NCBI GenBank assembly: GCA_020544565.1
Contig: CP078014.1
Coordinates: 3,536,016 to 3,600,015 of the forward strand
DNA length: 64,000 nucleotides
Origin: Bradyrhizobiaceae bacterium
GTDB lineage: Bacteria > Pseudomonadota > Alphaproteobacteria > Rhizobiales > Xanthobacteraceae
Reading direction: 5' to 3'
In this document: piece by piece, positions 41,592-53,669 of the stretch
Position numbering within the stretch: the stretch's first letter is position 1
How the letters are laid out: the number at the start of each line of letters is the position of its first letter
Position numbers and translations under genes: made by a program
The notes under the pieces: model-generated
What the model was told of the DNA's origin: nothing
Database searches by the model: none
Seen by the model: only the letters and a program-made list of their open reading frames with translations

Positions 41592-43982
41592 ATGCGTCAG
41601 GGCGGGATCAACGGAATCAAGAAGAACACCACCGAACAACCCGCCGGGATGCAAGCTGACGCGTCGAAACCGGCCTTCATCCAGTCCGCGGTGCGCAAGC
41701 CGGGCACGACGGCGCTCAGCCTCGCTTCGGTGATGCTGGCCTCCAGCGCCGCGATGGCGCAGGACGCCGGATCGTCCAGCGCGCTGCCGACCATTGACGT
41801 GCAGGAAGCCGCGGGCGGCGGCGGCAGCGGTTATCAGACTGGCCAGTCGCAGCTCTCGCGCATGCCGGTGCCGCTGCGCGATACGCCGCAGACGGTGAAC
41901 GTGGTGCCGCAGCAGGTGATCCAGGAGCAGGCCGCGACCTCGGTGCAGGACATCCTGCGCAACGTGCCGGGCATCACCTTCACCGCGGGCGAAGGTGGCG
42001 TTCAGGGCGAGAACATCACCATCCGCGGCTTCACCGCGCGCAACGACATCTATCGTGACGGCATCCGCGATCCCGGCTGGTATACCCGCGACGCCTTCAG
42101 CATCGACCGGGTCGAGGTCTTCAAGGGCCCCTCGTCATTCGTGTTCGGTCGCGGCTCCACCGGCGGCGTCGTCAACCTCGTTACCAAAACGCCGCAGCAG
42201 CGCGACTTCCTCATCCTCGAAGGCACCGGCTCGACTGCCGCCGGCGGCCGCGCCACCATCGACTTCAACAAGACCTTCGGCGACGTCGCGATCCGCCTTG
42301 GCGCGCTGGGCTACGATACCGACATCGCCGGCCGCGACTACGTGCATATCCAGCGCTACGGCTTCGCGCCCTCGATTTCGTACAAGCTCAACGAATCGAC
42401 GAAAAACACCTTCAGCTACATTTATCAGAAGGACGACAACGTCCCCGATCGCGGCATCCCGATGATGCCGGGCTCGCTGTTCGGCACCAAATATCAGCAG
42501 CCTGCCCCGGTGCCGCGGAACACTTGGTACGGCGTAAAGACCCCGGGGCAGGACGACGTCGAGCAGACCGAAGCGCATATCCTGAACAACAGGTTTGAGC
42601 ACGAGTTTGCGCCGGGACTGAAATTTACCAACACCACCGGCTTCTCCTATGTCGATCGCTTCAACCGGACCCGGCCGGTGCAGCCTTCCTTAGGCGGGTC
42701 AAATCCTGACAACCTGTGGAACGCGCCGACCGGTGGCACCGTCTACTCGCTGGCCAACCCGATGCCGCCGGGAACGTCGATGAGCAATGTCTGGATTCAG
42801 AACCGCAATCACTTCCAGAACCAGACCACGAACCAGCTCATCAGTAACGTCAGCGACCTCAACGCCAAGTTCAACACCGGCACCCTCGAACACAATGTGC
42901 TGGCAGGCCTGGAGATCAGCCGCGAGGACCGCGAGAACTACCGCACCACCTTCGCCGACAGTTATCGCGTCAACGTCGCCAATCCGAACCCCTGGGCGGT
43001 CGGCATCCTGAACACGACGACCGCGGCCACGCTGTCGTCGTCGAACACCGTCGGCGTCTACGCCCAGGACCAGATCAAGATCAATAAATGGCTGGAGGTG
43101 ATGGGCGGCGTCCGCTTCGACAACTACCAGGCCAGCGCTCAGACCTACAGCTTCAATCGTCTGACGGGTGCGGTGCTCGCGACCCCGGCGCCGACCAATC
43201 TCAATGCCAACAACGATTTTGTGACTTACCGCGCGGGTGTGGTGGTGCATCCGACCGAGAATTCGAGCGTGTACTACATGCGTGGCACGTCGGCGAACCC
43301 GCCGGCGGAATTCACCACCATCACCAACGGCCAGCAGGGGCTCGACCCGGTGAAGTCCGAAACCGACGAAGTCGGCGTGAAGGTCGGCCTGCTCAACAAC
43401 CGGCTCGACGTCAATGCAGCGCTGTTCCGCATCAAGAAGAAGGGCGACTACGAACAGCTCATTGCCGGCGATCCAACCAGCTACGCGCCGGTGGGCGATT
43501 CCCAGGTCGAGGGCTTCGAAGTGGGCGTGGCGGGCAAACTCACTGACCAGTGGAGCCTGTTCGCCGGTTACACCTACCTGAAATCCAAACTGACGGCGTC
43601 GACCATCAATCCCGGCAATATCGGTCACCAACTGGCGATGACACCGGAGAATTCGTTCTCGCTGTGGACCACCTATGATGTGACGCCAGAACTGACCGTC
43701 GGCGGCGGCGCCTATTACGTCGATGCGCGCTGGAGCAGCGTGGCCAACACCGCCCGCATTCCGAGCTACTGGCGCTTCGACGCCATGGCCTCCTACAAGG
43801 TGACCCGCAACTTCACCCTGCAGCTCAACGTCTACAACATCGCCGACGAATACTACTACGACACGGCGGCGGGCGCGGGCTTCGCGGTGCCGGGCCAGGA
43901 ACGCTATGCGTCGCTGACGGGCCGCTATCAGTTCGAGCCCACCTTCGCGGTCGACCCCGCCCAGAGGCTGGTCACCAAGTAA
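41592..43982 (+). CDS. TonB-dependent siderophore receptor
   Basis: 796 residues from the ATG at 41592, which has AAGGGGG six bases upstream (a frame to 41562 has none). A long signal region ends near A-M-A-Q-D. A TonB-box-like T-I-D-V-Q precedes the plug domain (R-D-T-P-Q-T-V-N-V-V-P, V-Q-D-I-L-R-N-V-P-G-I, I-R-G-F, G-S-T-G-G-V-V-N-L). The beta-barrel ends with …Y-A-S-L-T-G-R-Y-Q-F-E-P plus a short extension. The plug spelling (siderophore receptor type) and neighbours PiuB-like and PiuC-like suggest ferric-siderophore uptake, substrate unknown. A terminator follows at 44014. Confidence 0.93.
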   Translation: MRQGGINGIKKNTTEQPAGMQADASKPAFIQSAVRKPGTTALSLASVMLASSAAMAQDAGSSSALPTIDVQEAAGGGGSGYQTGQSQLSRMPVPLRDTPQTVNVVPQQVIQEQAATSVQDILRNVPGITFTAGEGGVQGENITIRGFTARNDIYRDGIRDPGWYTRDAFSIDRVEVFKGPSSFVFGRGSTGGVVNLVTKTPQQRDFLILEGTGSTAAGGRATIDFNKTFGDVAIRLGALGYDTDIAGRDYVHIQRYGFAPSISYKLNESTKNTFSYIYQKDDNVPDRGIPMMPGSLFGTKYQQPAPVPRNTWYGVKTPGQDDVEQTEAHILNNRFEHEFAPGLKFTNTTGFSYVDRFNRTRPVQPSLGGSNPDNLWNAPTGGTVYSLANPMPPGTSMSNVWIQNRNHFQNQTTNQLISNVSDLNAKFNTGTLEHNVLAGLEISREDRENYRTTFADSYRVNVANPNPWAVGILNTTTAATLSSSNTVGVYAQDQIKINKWLEVMGGVRFDNYQASAQTYSFNRLTGAVLATPAPTNLNANNDFVTYRAGVVVHPTENSSVYYMRGTSANPPAEFTTITNGQQGLDPVKSETDEVGVKVGLLNNRLDVNAALFRIKKKGDYEQLIAGDPTSYAPVGDSQVEGFEVGVAGKLTDQWSLFAGYTYLKSKLTASTINPGNIGHQLAMTPENSFSLWTTYDVTPELTVGGGAYYVDARWSSVANTARIPSYWRFDAMASYKVTRNFTLQLNVYNIADEYYYDTAAGAGFAVPGQERYASLTGRYQFEPTFAVDPAQRLVTK

Positions 43983-44013
43983 CCACCGGTCGCCGCGGCA
44001 GGACCCGACAACG

Positions 44014-44048
44014 ACGGCCGCTTCATGCCCGGAGCGGCCGTTTTGTTT
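44014..44048 (+). terminator. Terminator of the receptor gene
   Basis: ACGGCCGCT (44014-44022) pairs with AGCGGCCGT (44033-44041), then TTTTGTTT. It lies 31 bases after the receptor stop. Confidence 0.85.
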
Positions 44049-44173
44049 GCGCGGGCTGTGGCGAACGGGCTTTTAGAGGGGTTTTAGTGTTGGAAGGCTT
44101 TAATTGACCGAACGCATTCCACGCCACCGCGAAACGCTCTAACGATGACGCAGCCAATGAAGGAGCCAACGCC

Positions 44174-44854
44174 ATGATGCTGCATATCCCGCAAGTGCTG
44201 ACGCCCGAACAAGTCGCCCGCTGCAAGGATGTGATGACCCGTGCGGCGTGGGTGGACGGCAACGTCACCGCGGGCCATCAGGCGGGCAAGGTGAAGCACA
44301 ACCTGCAACTGCCGGAAGAGTCCGCCGAGGCGCGCGAGCTTGGCGAGATGGTGCGCGGCGCGGTGATGCGGCATCCGATGTTCATGTCGGCGGTGCTGCC
44401 GCTGCAGCTCTATCCGCCGATGTTCAACCGCTATGACGCCGGCATGACCTTTGGCGAGCACATCGACAATTCCATCCGCACCCATCCGGTGCAGCCGGTG
44501 CGGGTGCGCACCGACGTGTCCTCGACATTGTTCATCTCGTCGCCGGAGGACTATGACGGCGGCGACCTGGTGGTGGAGGACACCTATGGCAGCCACAGCG
44601 TCAAGCTGCCGGCCGGCGACCTCGTGATCTATCCGGCCACCAGCCTGCATCACGTCACGCCGATCACCCGCGGCTCGCGCATCGCCTGCTTCTTCTGGAC
44701 CCAGAGCATGATCCGCGACGTCAGCCACCGCACCATGCTGTTCGATCTCGACATGGCGATCATCGGGCTCACCCGCGACGTGCCCGACCATCGCTCGCTG
44801 CCGGCGCTGACCGGGCACTATCACAACCTGCTGCGGCAGTGGGCCGAGATGTGA
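44174..44854 (+). CDS. piuC: Fe(II)/2-oxoglutarate dioxygenase, PiuC (PKHD hydroxylase) type
   Basis: 226 residues; AAGGAG eight bases before the ATG. The iron ligands are the H-I-D triad (F-G-E-H-I-D-N-S) and a distal H ([10 protein letters not shown]), with [13 protein letters not shown] binding 2-oxoglutarate. PiuC-type proteins are encoded next to siderophore receptors and are iron-repressed in many bacteria. The substrate is unknown. The stretch TTTAGAGGGGTTTTAGT (44072-44088) upstream gives a 10 of 14 match to the iron control element, which is weak. Confidence 0.9.
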   Translation: MMLHIPQVLTPEQVARCKDVMTRAAWVDGNVTAGHQAGKVKHNLQLPEESAEARELGEMVRGAVMRHPMFMSAVLPLQLYPPMFNRYDAGMTFGEHIDNSIRTHPVQPVRVRTDVSSTLFISSPEDYDGGDLVVEDTYGSHSVKLPAGDLVIYPATSLHHVTPITRGSRIACFFWTQSMIRDVSHRTMLFDLDMAIIGLTRDVPDHRSLPALTGHYHNLLRQWAEM

Positions 44855-44982
44855 CGTCCGCGCGACGGTGAGGAGCAGGGCGCGTCGGATTCGTGACGGA
44901 GCCGAACGCACCGTGATTCCGACCGCCGGCCGGGAACCCGGATTTCGGCGAATTTGCCGATATTGGCAAAAAGGCGCTTCGG

Positions 44983-45004
44983 AACAAGACCATAGTCTTG
45001 TTTT
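44983..45004 (+). terminator. Terminator after piuC
   Basis: AACAAGAC (44983-44990) pairs with GTCTTGTT (44995-45002) around CATA, followed by TTTT. It lies 128 bases after piuC and 103 before miaB, so it could end the piuC transcript or act in a miaB leader. Confidence 0.6.
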
Positions 45005-45106
45005 CGCGCGACGGCGGCACACCCGACCGCTGGATTTCGTCCGCCGTTGGCTATATCTGAAGCGCCAACGAGCGGCCCGCGCCCGGGCCGCCCTGCAAGG
45101 GTTTCG

Positions 45107-46525
<1,419 letters not shown>

Positions 46526-46530
46526 CCCCC

Positions 46531-47583
46531 TTGCCCAAAAGCGCATCGGACTCGCCGACCCTCGCCCCCCCGCGCAAGACCGACCGAGACGTTTCCACTC
46601 CGCACGACACCCAGACCGTGGTCGCCTTCGACGACAACCGCGCGGCTTCGACGCTGGTCGGCCCCTACGGCCAGAACCTGGCGCTGATCGAACGCCGCCT
46701 CAACGTGAGGGCGGATTCGCGGGGCAACCACATCACCGTGGCCGGTTCGCGCGACGGCTGCGACGCGGCGCGGCGGGTGCTGGAAACGCTTTACGAACAG
46801 GCCGCGCGCGGCCGCGACGTCACCCAGGGCGACGTCGAGGGCGCGATCCGCGCGGTGCTGGCGCAGGGCTCGCTGTTCGAGTTCGATGCCAAGACGGCGA
46901 AATCGCAGTTCGAGGAGATCAACCTGCGCAAGCGCCCGGTGCGCGCCCGCACCGCGGCGCAGGATTCCTACATCCGCGCGCTCAAGCGCCACGAACTGGT
47001 GTTCGGCATCGGCCCGGCCGGCACCGGCAAAACGTGGCTTGCGGTGGCGCGCGCGTGCCAGTTGTTCGAGCGCAAGGAAGTCGATCGCATCATCCTGTCG
47101 CGGCCCGCGGTGGAAGCGGGCGAGCGGCTCGGCTTCCTGCCCGGCGACATGCGCGAGAAGGTCGATCCCTATCTGCGGCCGATCTACGACGCGCTCTATG
47201 ATCTGATGGACGCGCGCATCGTCGAGCGCGGCCTGCAGAGCGGCGAGATCGAGATCGCGCCGCTGGCCTTCATGCGCGGGCGCACCCTCACCAACGCCGC
47301 CATCATTCTCGACGAGGCGCAGAACACCACCTCGATGCAGATGAAGATGTTTCTGACTCGCCTCGGCGAGAACAGCCGCATGATCATCACCGGCGATCCG
47401 AGCCAGGTCGATCTGCCCAACGGCCAGCCCTCGGGACTGGCCGAGGCCGCAAAACTGCTCGACGGTGTCGAAGGCATCGCCCAGGTGACCTTCGCCGCGC
47501 AGGACGTGATCCGCCACGAACTGGTGGCGCGGATCGTCGCCGCCTATGATGGCGCGGTGAAACCGGCCGCCGCAAAATCATGA
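46531..47583 (+). CDS. phoH: PhoH-family ATPase
   Basis: 350 residues from a TTG at 46531 (GGAG ten bases upstream); no ATG or GTG offers a better start without cutting the conserved part. A KH-like N-terminal domain (about 30-100) is followed by the PhoH ATPase with Walker A G-P-A-G-T-G-K-T and Walker B I-I-L-D-E-A-Q-N, and R-P-A-V-E-A-G-E-R-L-G-F-L-P-G-D. It is linked to RNA metabolism by its constant neighbour ybeY. Confidence 0.92.
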   Translation: MPKSASDSPTLAPPRKTDRDVSTPHDTQTVVAFDDNRAASTLVGPYGQNLALIERRLNVRADSRGNHITVAGSRDGCDAARRVLETLYEQAARGRDVTQGDVEGAIRAVLAQGSLFEFDAKTAKSQFEEINLRKRPVRARTAAQDSYIRALKRHELVFGIGPAGTGKTWLAVARACQLFERKEVDRIILSRPAVEAGERLGFLPGDMREKVDPYLRPIYDALYDLMDARIVERGLQSGEIEIAPLAFMRGRTLTNAAIILDEAQNTTSMQMKMFLTRLGENSRMIITGDPSQVDLPNGQPSGLAEAAKLLDGVEGIAQVTFAAQDVIRHELVARIVAAYDGAVKPAAAKS

Positions 47584-47593
47584 TTCCCCTGAC

Positions 47594-48100
47594 ATGACCA
47601 CCGACCGACCCGCGACCGAAGTGCTCGTCACCGCCGACTGCTGGCGCACCGAGAGCGCTGCGGACACCGTGATCCACCGCGCCATCGAGGCGGCGGCGGC
47701 GATGGTCGATGCCGACACCGCCGACGCGGAACTCGCGGTCATGCTGACCGACGATGCCGGCATCCGCGAACTGAACCGCAACTGGCGCGGCCTCGACAAG
47801 CCGACCAACGTGCTGTCGTTTCCGGCGTTGCAGCCCGAGGGCGCTCGCCGCGACGACGACATCCCGCGCATGCTTGGCGACATCGCCATCGCCTACGAGA
47901 CCACCCGCCGCGAGGCCGACGCCGAGGACAAGCCGTTCGACCATCATCTCAGCCATCTCGCGGTGCACGGCTTCCTGCATCTCGTCGGCTACGATCACGA
48001 GGGCGACGACGAGGCCGAGATCATGGAGGGCCTCGAACGCGCCATCCTCGCGCAGCTCGGCATTCCCGATCCCTATGCGCAAGACGACCGGGTGAGCTAG
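47594..48100 (+). CDS. ybeY: Endoribonuclease / rRNA maturation factor YbeY
   Basis: 168 residues. The zinc motif H-L-A-V-H-G-F-L-H-L-V-G-Y-D-H is complete (HxxxHxxxxxH pattern). The N-terminal L-N-x-x-W-R-x-x-D-K-P-T-N-V-L-S-F is the family signature. It acts in 16S rRNA maturation and ribosome quality control. The next gene begins directly at its stop codon. Confidence 0.93.
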   Translation: MTTDRPATEVLVTADCWRTESAADTVIHRAIEAAAAMVDADTADAELAVMLTDDAGIRELNRNWRGLDKPTNVLSFPALQPEGARRDDDIPRMLGDIAIAYETTRREADAEDKPFDHHLSHLAVHGFLHLVGYDHEGDDEAEIMEGLERAILAQLGIPDPYAQDDRVS

Positions 48101-48106
48101 GTGGCC

Positions 48107-49200
<1,094 letters not shown>

Positions 49201-49204
<4 letters not shown>

Positions 49205-50802
49205 CAGTTCTGCGCGCCTTCTCATCGCACGTCCTGCTGGCATGGGGCTGGCGGCGCGCGCTGATCGCGCTGATCGCGGGCGCGCTGTCGGCGCTGGCGA
49301 TGGCCCCCTTCAATGCGTGGCCCGTGCTGTTCGTGACCTTTCCGGTCGCGGTGTGGCTGATCGACGGCGCCGGCGCCGGCCGCTTCGGCGGCGTACCGGC
49401 CGCGGCCCTCGCCGGCTGGTGGTTCGGCTTCGGCTATTTCGTCGCCGGGCTCTATTGGATCGGATACGCCTTCCTGGTCGATGCCGACACCTTCGCCTGG
49501 CTGCTGCCGGTCGCGGTGATGGGGCTGCCGGCGCTCCTCGCGCTGTTCACGGCCTTCGGCTTCGCGCTGGCGCGGCTGATCTGGACCACGGATTCGTGGC
49601 GTATCCTCGGCTTCGCCGGCGCGCTCACCATCAGCGAATGGCTGCGCGGCCACGTCCTCACCGGCTTTCCGTGGAATACGTTCGGCTACGCGCTGACCGA
49701 ACCGCTGGCGCTGGCGCAGACCGCGGCGCTGGTGGGGTTGTGGGGGCTGACCTTCATTGCGCTTGCGATGTTCGCGAGCCCTGCGGCGCTGATCGACGAT
49801 CGCGCCGCGACGCGCCGACCATGGCTGCCTCTCACACTTTCGATTGTCGTGCTGGTCGCGATGGGCGGCTTCGGCGCGCTGCGGCTCGCCGCCACCCCGA
49901 CGCGCTTCGTCGACAAGGTCAAGCTGCGCCTGATGCAGCCGAACCTGCAGCAGGACGTGAAGTTCAATTACGCCGCCAAGCAGATGGTGATGGACAAATA
50001 TCTGTCGCTGTCCGACCGCGCCACCGGGCCGCACACCAGCGGCGTGCGTGACGCCACCATCCTGATCTGGCCGGAATCGGCGTTCCCGTTCTTCCTCGCG
50101 CGCGAGGCCGACGCCATGGCGCGGATCGCCGACCTGCTGCCGCAGGGCACGGTGCTGATCACCGGCGCGGTCCGCCCCCCGGATCAGCCCGCCGGCATCC
50201 CCATCACCCGCGCCTATAATTCGATCTATGCCATCGACCACGACGGCACCATCCTGTCGGTCTACGACAAGCTGCATCTGGTGCCGTTCGGCGAATATCT
50301 GCCGCTGCAATCGCTGATGGAACGGCTCGGCTTCGTCCAGCTCACCAAGGTGCGCGGCGGCTTCATTCCCGGCGACCGGCGGCGCACCATGGCGATCCCC
50401 CACGCGCCGCGCATGCTGCCGCTGATCTGTTACGAGGCGATCTTCCCCGGCGACGTGGTGCCGCGCGACGACCGCCCCGGCTGGATCGTCAACGTCACCA
50501 ATGACGGCTGGTTCGGCATCTCCACCGGGCCATATCAGCACCTGCGGCAGGCGCGGCTGCGCGCCGTGGAAGAGGGCCTTCCCGTGGTGCGCGCCGCCAA
50601 CACCGGCATTTCGGCAGTGATCGATCCCGTGGGACGAATGGTGGCGCGGCTCCCGCTCGGCGTCGAGGGCGTGCTGGATTCGGCGCTGCCCGCGGCGATC
50701 CCGCCAACGCTTTATTCACGGATCCAGGACACCCCGGCGTGGATTGCGGTGGCGCTCGCGGTCATCGCGGTTGTTCGCCGGCGCATGAAACAAAAAGCCT
50801 GA
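49201..50802 (+). CDS. lnt: Apolipoprotein N-acyltransferase
   Basis: 533 residues. About six to eight N-terminal membrane segments are followed by a nitrilase-like domain with the Glu (W-P-E-S-A-F-P), Lys (Y-D-K-L-H-L-V-P-F-G-E) and Cys (L-I-C-Y-E-A-I-F-P) triad. It completes lipoprotein maturation by N-acylating the cysteine. Overlaps the CorC-type gene by four bases. Confidence 0.93.
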
Positions 50803-50808
50803 CTGTGC

Positions 50809-50865
50809 GTTGCACAACGAAACAGCATCGGAAGCTTTGTTGCACAACGGAACGGCATCGGAAGC
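50809..50865. repeat. Two 27-base direct repeats after lnt
   Basis: Copies at 50809-50835 and 50839-50865 differ at two positions and are three bases apart (period 30). Each starts GTTGCACAAC and ends GGAAGC. The internal GTTGCACAAC is a near-palindrome. Possible relic of a larger repeat or a regulatory array; no function visible. Confidence 0.65.
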
Positions 50866-50968
50866 AATGTGTCCGGAAACTGGAACGACTGACAGGATCG
50901 TCCCGTGTTTACGGTGGGAACTGCGGATCTTAGACCGAAATGTTTCCCCCTCAATAATTGATGAATAT

Positions 50969-50998
50969 TTGACGCCGCCGACACAACCGGCGTATTGC
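50969..50998 (+). promoter_or_regulatory. Possible promoter of the XRE regulator gene
   Basis: TTGACG (50969-50974), 18 bases, TATTGC (50993-50998), 63 bases ahead of the start codon. The -35 is good, the -10 weak. Confidence 0.3.
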
Positions 50999-51061
50999 GG
51001 TTCGGCCATCGGAGCCGAAGCAGAATCGTTTTGTCACACATCCCGTTGGCGGAGCCTCTTT

Positions 51062-51478
51062 ATGACGACCAAGGCGCCCAATCCGGTCGACAAATATGTC
51101 GGGAGCCGCGTCCGCATGCGCCGGATTATGCTGGGCATGAGCCAGGAGAAACTGGGCGAAGCGCTCGGCCTGACCTTCCAGCAGGTGCAGAAATACGAGA
51201 AGGGCACCAACCGCATCGGCGCGAGCCGTCTGCAGCAGATTTCCGAAATCCTCCAGGTGCCGGTCTCGTTTCTGTTCGACGGCAGTCCCGCCGGTCTTCA
51301 CGCTGCCGAAGGCATGAGCGAAGCGCCATCGCCGGCCTATGTCTCCGACTTCCTGGCGACATCGGAAGGGCTGGCGCTCACCCGCGCCTTCACCCGCATC
51401 AGCGACCCCAAGCTCCGCCGCAGCATCGTCGAGCTGGTCGAGCAGATGGCGGCGCGCGAAGATCCCGACCGCGCCTGA
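51062..51478 (+). CDS. XRE-family HTH regulator
   Basis: 138 residues from the ATG at 51062 (GGAG seven bases upstream). A Cro/C1 helix-turn-helix fills residues 14-70 (R-M-R-R-I-M-L-G-M-S-Q-E-K-L-G-E-A-L-G-L-T-F-Q-Q-V-Q-K-Y-E-K-G), the rest is a helical tail ending in R-S-I-V-E-L-V-E-Q-M. This regulator is a conserved neighbour of metK and trmB in Rhizobiales. Here trmB follows 42 bases later with no metK between. Confidence 0.88.
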   Translation: MTTKAPNPVDKYVGSRVRMRRIMLGMSQEKLGEALGLTFQQVQKYEKGTNRIGASRLQQISEILQVPVSFLFDGSPAGLHAAEGMSEAPSPAYVSDFLATSEGLALTRAFTRISDPKLRRSIVELVEQMAAREDPDRA

Positions 51479-51520
51479 GCGCGACCCGCCGCTCCGGCGC
51501 CTCACACTTCCAAGCAGACC

Positions 51521-52240
51521 ATGACAGCGAACGATCCGCCGCGCGACCTCGATGCCGATCACGGCCACGGCTCCTTTTTCGGACGCCGCAAAGGGCACAA
51601 GCTGCGCAGCCATCAGGCCGGCCTGATCGATACGCTGCTGCCGCATCTCGCGCTCGACATCGCCGGGCCGTCGCCCGCCAGCCTCACCGCGCTGTTTCCG
51701 GTGGCGGTGGACGACGTCCGTCTCGAAATCGGGTTCGGCGGCGGCGAGCATCTGATCGCGGAAGCGCTCGCTTTTCCGCGCACCGGCTTCATCGGCTGCG
51801 AACCCTACGTCAACGGCATGGCCAAGATCCTGGCGCAGATCGAGGCGCACGGCCTCGGCAACATCCGTCTCCATGCCGGAGATGCGGCCGAGCTTCTGGC
51901 CTGGGCTCCCCCCGCAAGCCTGAGGCGCATCGATCTCATCCACCCCGATCCATGGCCGAAACGCCGCCACTGGAAACGGCGCTTCGTGCAGGACGCCACC
52001 ATCGCGGCGATGGCGCGTGTCCTGACCGGGCGCGGCGAGTTCCGGTTCGTCAGTGACATCGACGACTATTGCGCCTGGACGCTGATGCACATGCAGCGCG
52101 CCAGGGATTTCGTGTGGACCGCGGAGCGGGCCGACGACTGGCGGCGGCCGTGGCCGGACTACACGATGACGCGTTACGGCCGCAAAGCCGAGCGTGAGGG
52201 GCGCCGGGCTGCCTATCTGATTTTCAAGACGGCGGCCTAA
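51521..52240 (+). CDS. trmB: tRNA (guanine-N7-)-methyltransferase
   Basis: 239 residues. SAM site L-E-I-G-F-G-G-G-E-H, followed by F-I-G-C-E-P-Y-V-N-G and the family signature H-P-D-P-W-P-K-R-R-H-W-K-R-R-F. It methylates G46 in tRNA variable loops. Its stop overlaps that of the DUF2336 gene on the other strand (CTAA). Confidence 0.94.
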   Translation: MTANDPPRDLDADHGHGSFFGRRKGHKLRSHQAGLIDTLLPHLALDIAGPSPASLTALFPVAVDDVRLEIGFGGGEHLIAEALAFPRTGFIGCEPYVNGMAKILAQIEAHGLGNIRLHAGDAAELLAWAPPASLRRIDLIHPDPWPKRRHWKRRFVQDATIAAMARVLTGRGEFRFVSDIDDYCAWTLMHMQRARDFVWTAERADDWRRPWPDYTMTRYGRKAEREGRRAAYLIFKTAA

Positions 52241-53328
52241 CTGCGTCCGCCGGCGTCGCGCAGGCGCCAGAACGCCAGCACGCGCTGCGCGGTGGCAGGC
52301 GACAGCCGCTCGTAATTGATGCGCGCTTCCTCGATCGTCGCCGGCGACGCGCCCTTGCCCGGGCCGAGGCGCAGCACGATCAGCGCGCACACCGTGGCCC
52401 ACGCGAATCCGAGCGACTTGCCGAGGATCAGGATCGGATCGGGGCGCTCGCCGAGCATGAGCCGGTTGACCGCCGCAAGCTCCATTCCCGACAGCATGGC
52501 CACCGCCGCGATGGCCTCCTCGTATTTGTGCTGCCGGGCGAAATCGAACAGCGCCGCCTCGTCGAGCTCGCCGGCCCGTTTCATTGCGACGATGGTGCGC
52601 CGGGCTGCGGTGAAGTCGCGTCTGACCAGCCCCGCCTTGGGCGCGCCGGACAGTTCCAGCATCGCCTGATTGATCGCGGTCTTCTGCGCGGGCGTCGCGC
52701 TTTCGAACAGGCGGCGGCGCACCATGTCGACGGACTCGGCCAGAAGCCGCTTTAACACCGGGGCGGGTAGATCGCCGCGTCGTCCGACCGCAACCGCCAG
52801 CATGCCGTCGTCCACCGCGCGCCGGACCAGCCCCGAATAGCCGTTGTCGGAAAACCGGGCGCCGGCGTTGGCGGCGACGCTGCGCACCACGTCGCGGTCG
52901 CCGCGGCGGACGATCACGTCGGTCAGCGGCATCGAGAGCTGCGGGCGGCCCGAAATCGCCGCCAGATGCTCCTGGCCCTTGCGGGAGGCGATCTCGATCA
53001 GGGTCGGATCGTCGAGCAGCGGCGACAGGCTGAGGATCGGTCCGGCGATCCTGATCTCGCCGTCATGGGCGAACTGCTTCACCAGCGTCGGCGGCGCGTT
53101 GACCAGCGCCGCGAGGCGAACGGCGAGGTCCGCGCGGATGTCCACCGGGGTCGCGGGAATGAGGCCGAGCAGAATCTCGTCGAACAGCGCGACATGCTGG
53201 GTTCCGAACGACGCCGCGCCTTCCAGGAACAGCTCGGACAAGCGACCGATCGCCCGGGCGCGCCGGGCCGGGGTGCCGTTCCTGACGATGTCGTCGAGTT
53301 CCGGAATCAGTGAAACGGCTGCGGCCAT
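52237..53328 (-). CDS. DUF2336-domain protein
   Basis: 363 residues, all helical, HEAT-like throughout (for example L-P-A-P-V-L-K-R-L-L-A-E-S), no signal peptide or catalytic motif. A hydrophobic stretch near residue 305 (G-F-A-W-A-T-V-C-A-L-I-V-L-R-L) could be a membrane helix or a buried helix. The family is typical of Alphaproteobacteria and uncharacterised. Convergent with trmB, divergent from rimP. Confidence 0.8.
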   Translation of the reverse strand: MAAAVSLIPELDDIVRNGTPARRARAIGRLSELFLEGAASFGTQHVALFDEILLGLIPATPVDIRADLAVRLAALVNAPPTLVKQFAHDGEIRIAGPILSLSPLLDDPTLIEIASRKGQEHLAAISGRPQLSMPLTDVIVRRGDRDVVRSVAANAGARFSDNGYSGLVRRAVDDGMLAVAVGRRGDLPAPVLKRLLAESVDMVRRRLFESATPAQKTAINQAMLELSGAPKAGLVRRDFTAARRTIVAMKRAGELDEAALFDFARQHKYEEAIAAVAMLSGMELAAVNRLMLGERPDPILILGKSLGFAWATVCALIVLRLGPGKGASPATIEEARINYERLSPATAQRVLAFWRLRDAGGRS

Positions 53329-53669
53329 CGCTCTCTCGGATCGCCGGCGCCCGGGCAGGACGGGGTGCGGCCTGTCATATCGGCGGCACTCTAGGTCCGG
53401 CGGATGAAGGAAGGGTTAGCCGGACGCCGCACGCCGCCCGGGCAGAAGACGGGACGGGGGGCGGGCGAGGGACGGGGTGTGCCGCCCCGAGGGGAACCCG
53501 GGACGCCCTTGCCGCAGCGGCGGAAAACGGCTATATGATCGTCCAACATAAATTCTCATACGCACACGTAGGAGAGTGGGCCCCGCGGGACCCGCTCTTT
53601 TTTATTACCTGATGGCGGCGCCGCCGGCTGCGGCACGCCGCCCGCGATTGAAAGCGCTCTGATCCGCAG
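53329..53669. other. rimP upstream region
   Basis: Holds the promoters of the DUF2336 gene and of the rimP operon, and the attenuator-like pair of hairpins at 53555-53603. Between 53400 and 53520 it is very G-rich without recognisable features. Confidence 0.5.
53555..53603 (+). promoter_or_regulatory. rimP leader, attenuator-like hairpin pair
   Basis: A first hairpin, CTCATACG (53555-53562) with CGTAGGAG (53567-53574), one A-G mismatch, shares two bases with a second, AGAGTGGG-based stem (53573-53598), which is followed by TTTTTT and thus looks like an intrinsic terminator. It lies 67 bases upstream of rimP. Overlapping alternative hairpins of this kind are typical of attenuation. Rfam lists a rimP leader; identity with it is not tested. 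Confidence 0.6.

Noticed and set aside
50866..51061. SAM-type riboswitch ahead of the XRE regulator
   Set aside because: No recognisable SAM-I or SAM-II layout by eye, and metK is not downstream.
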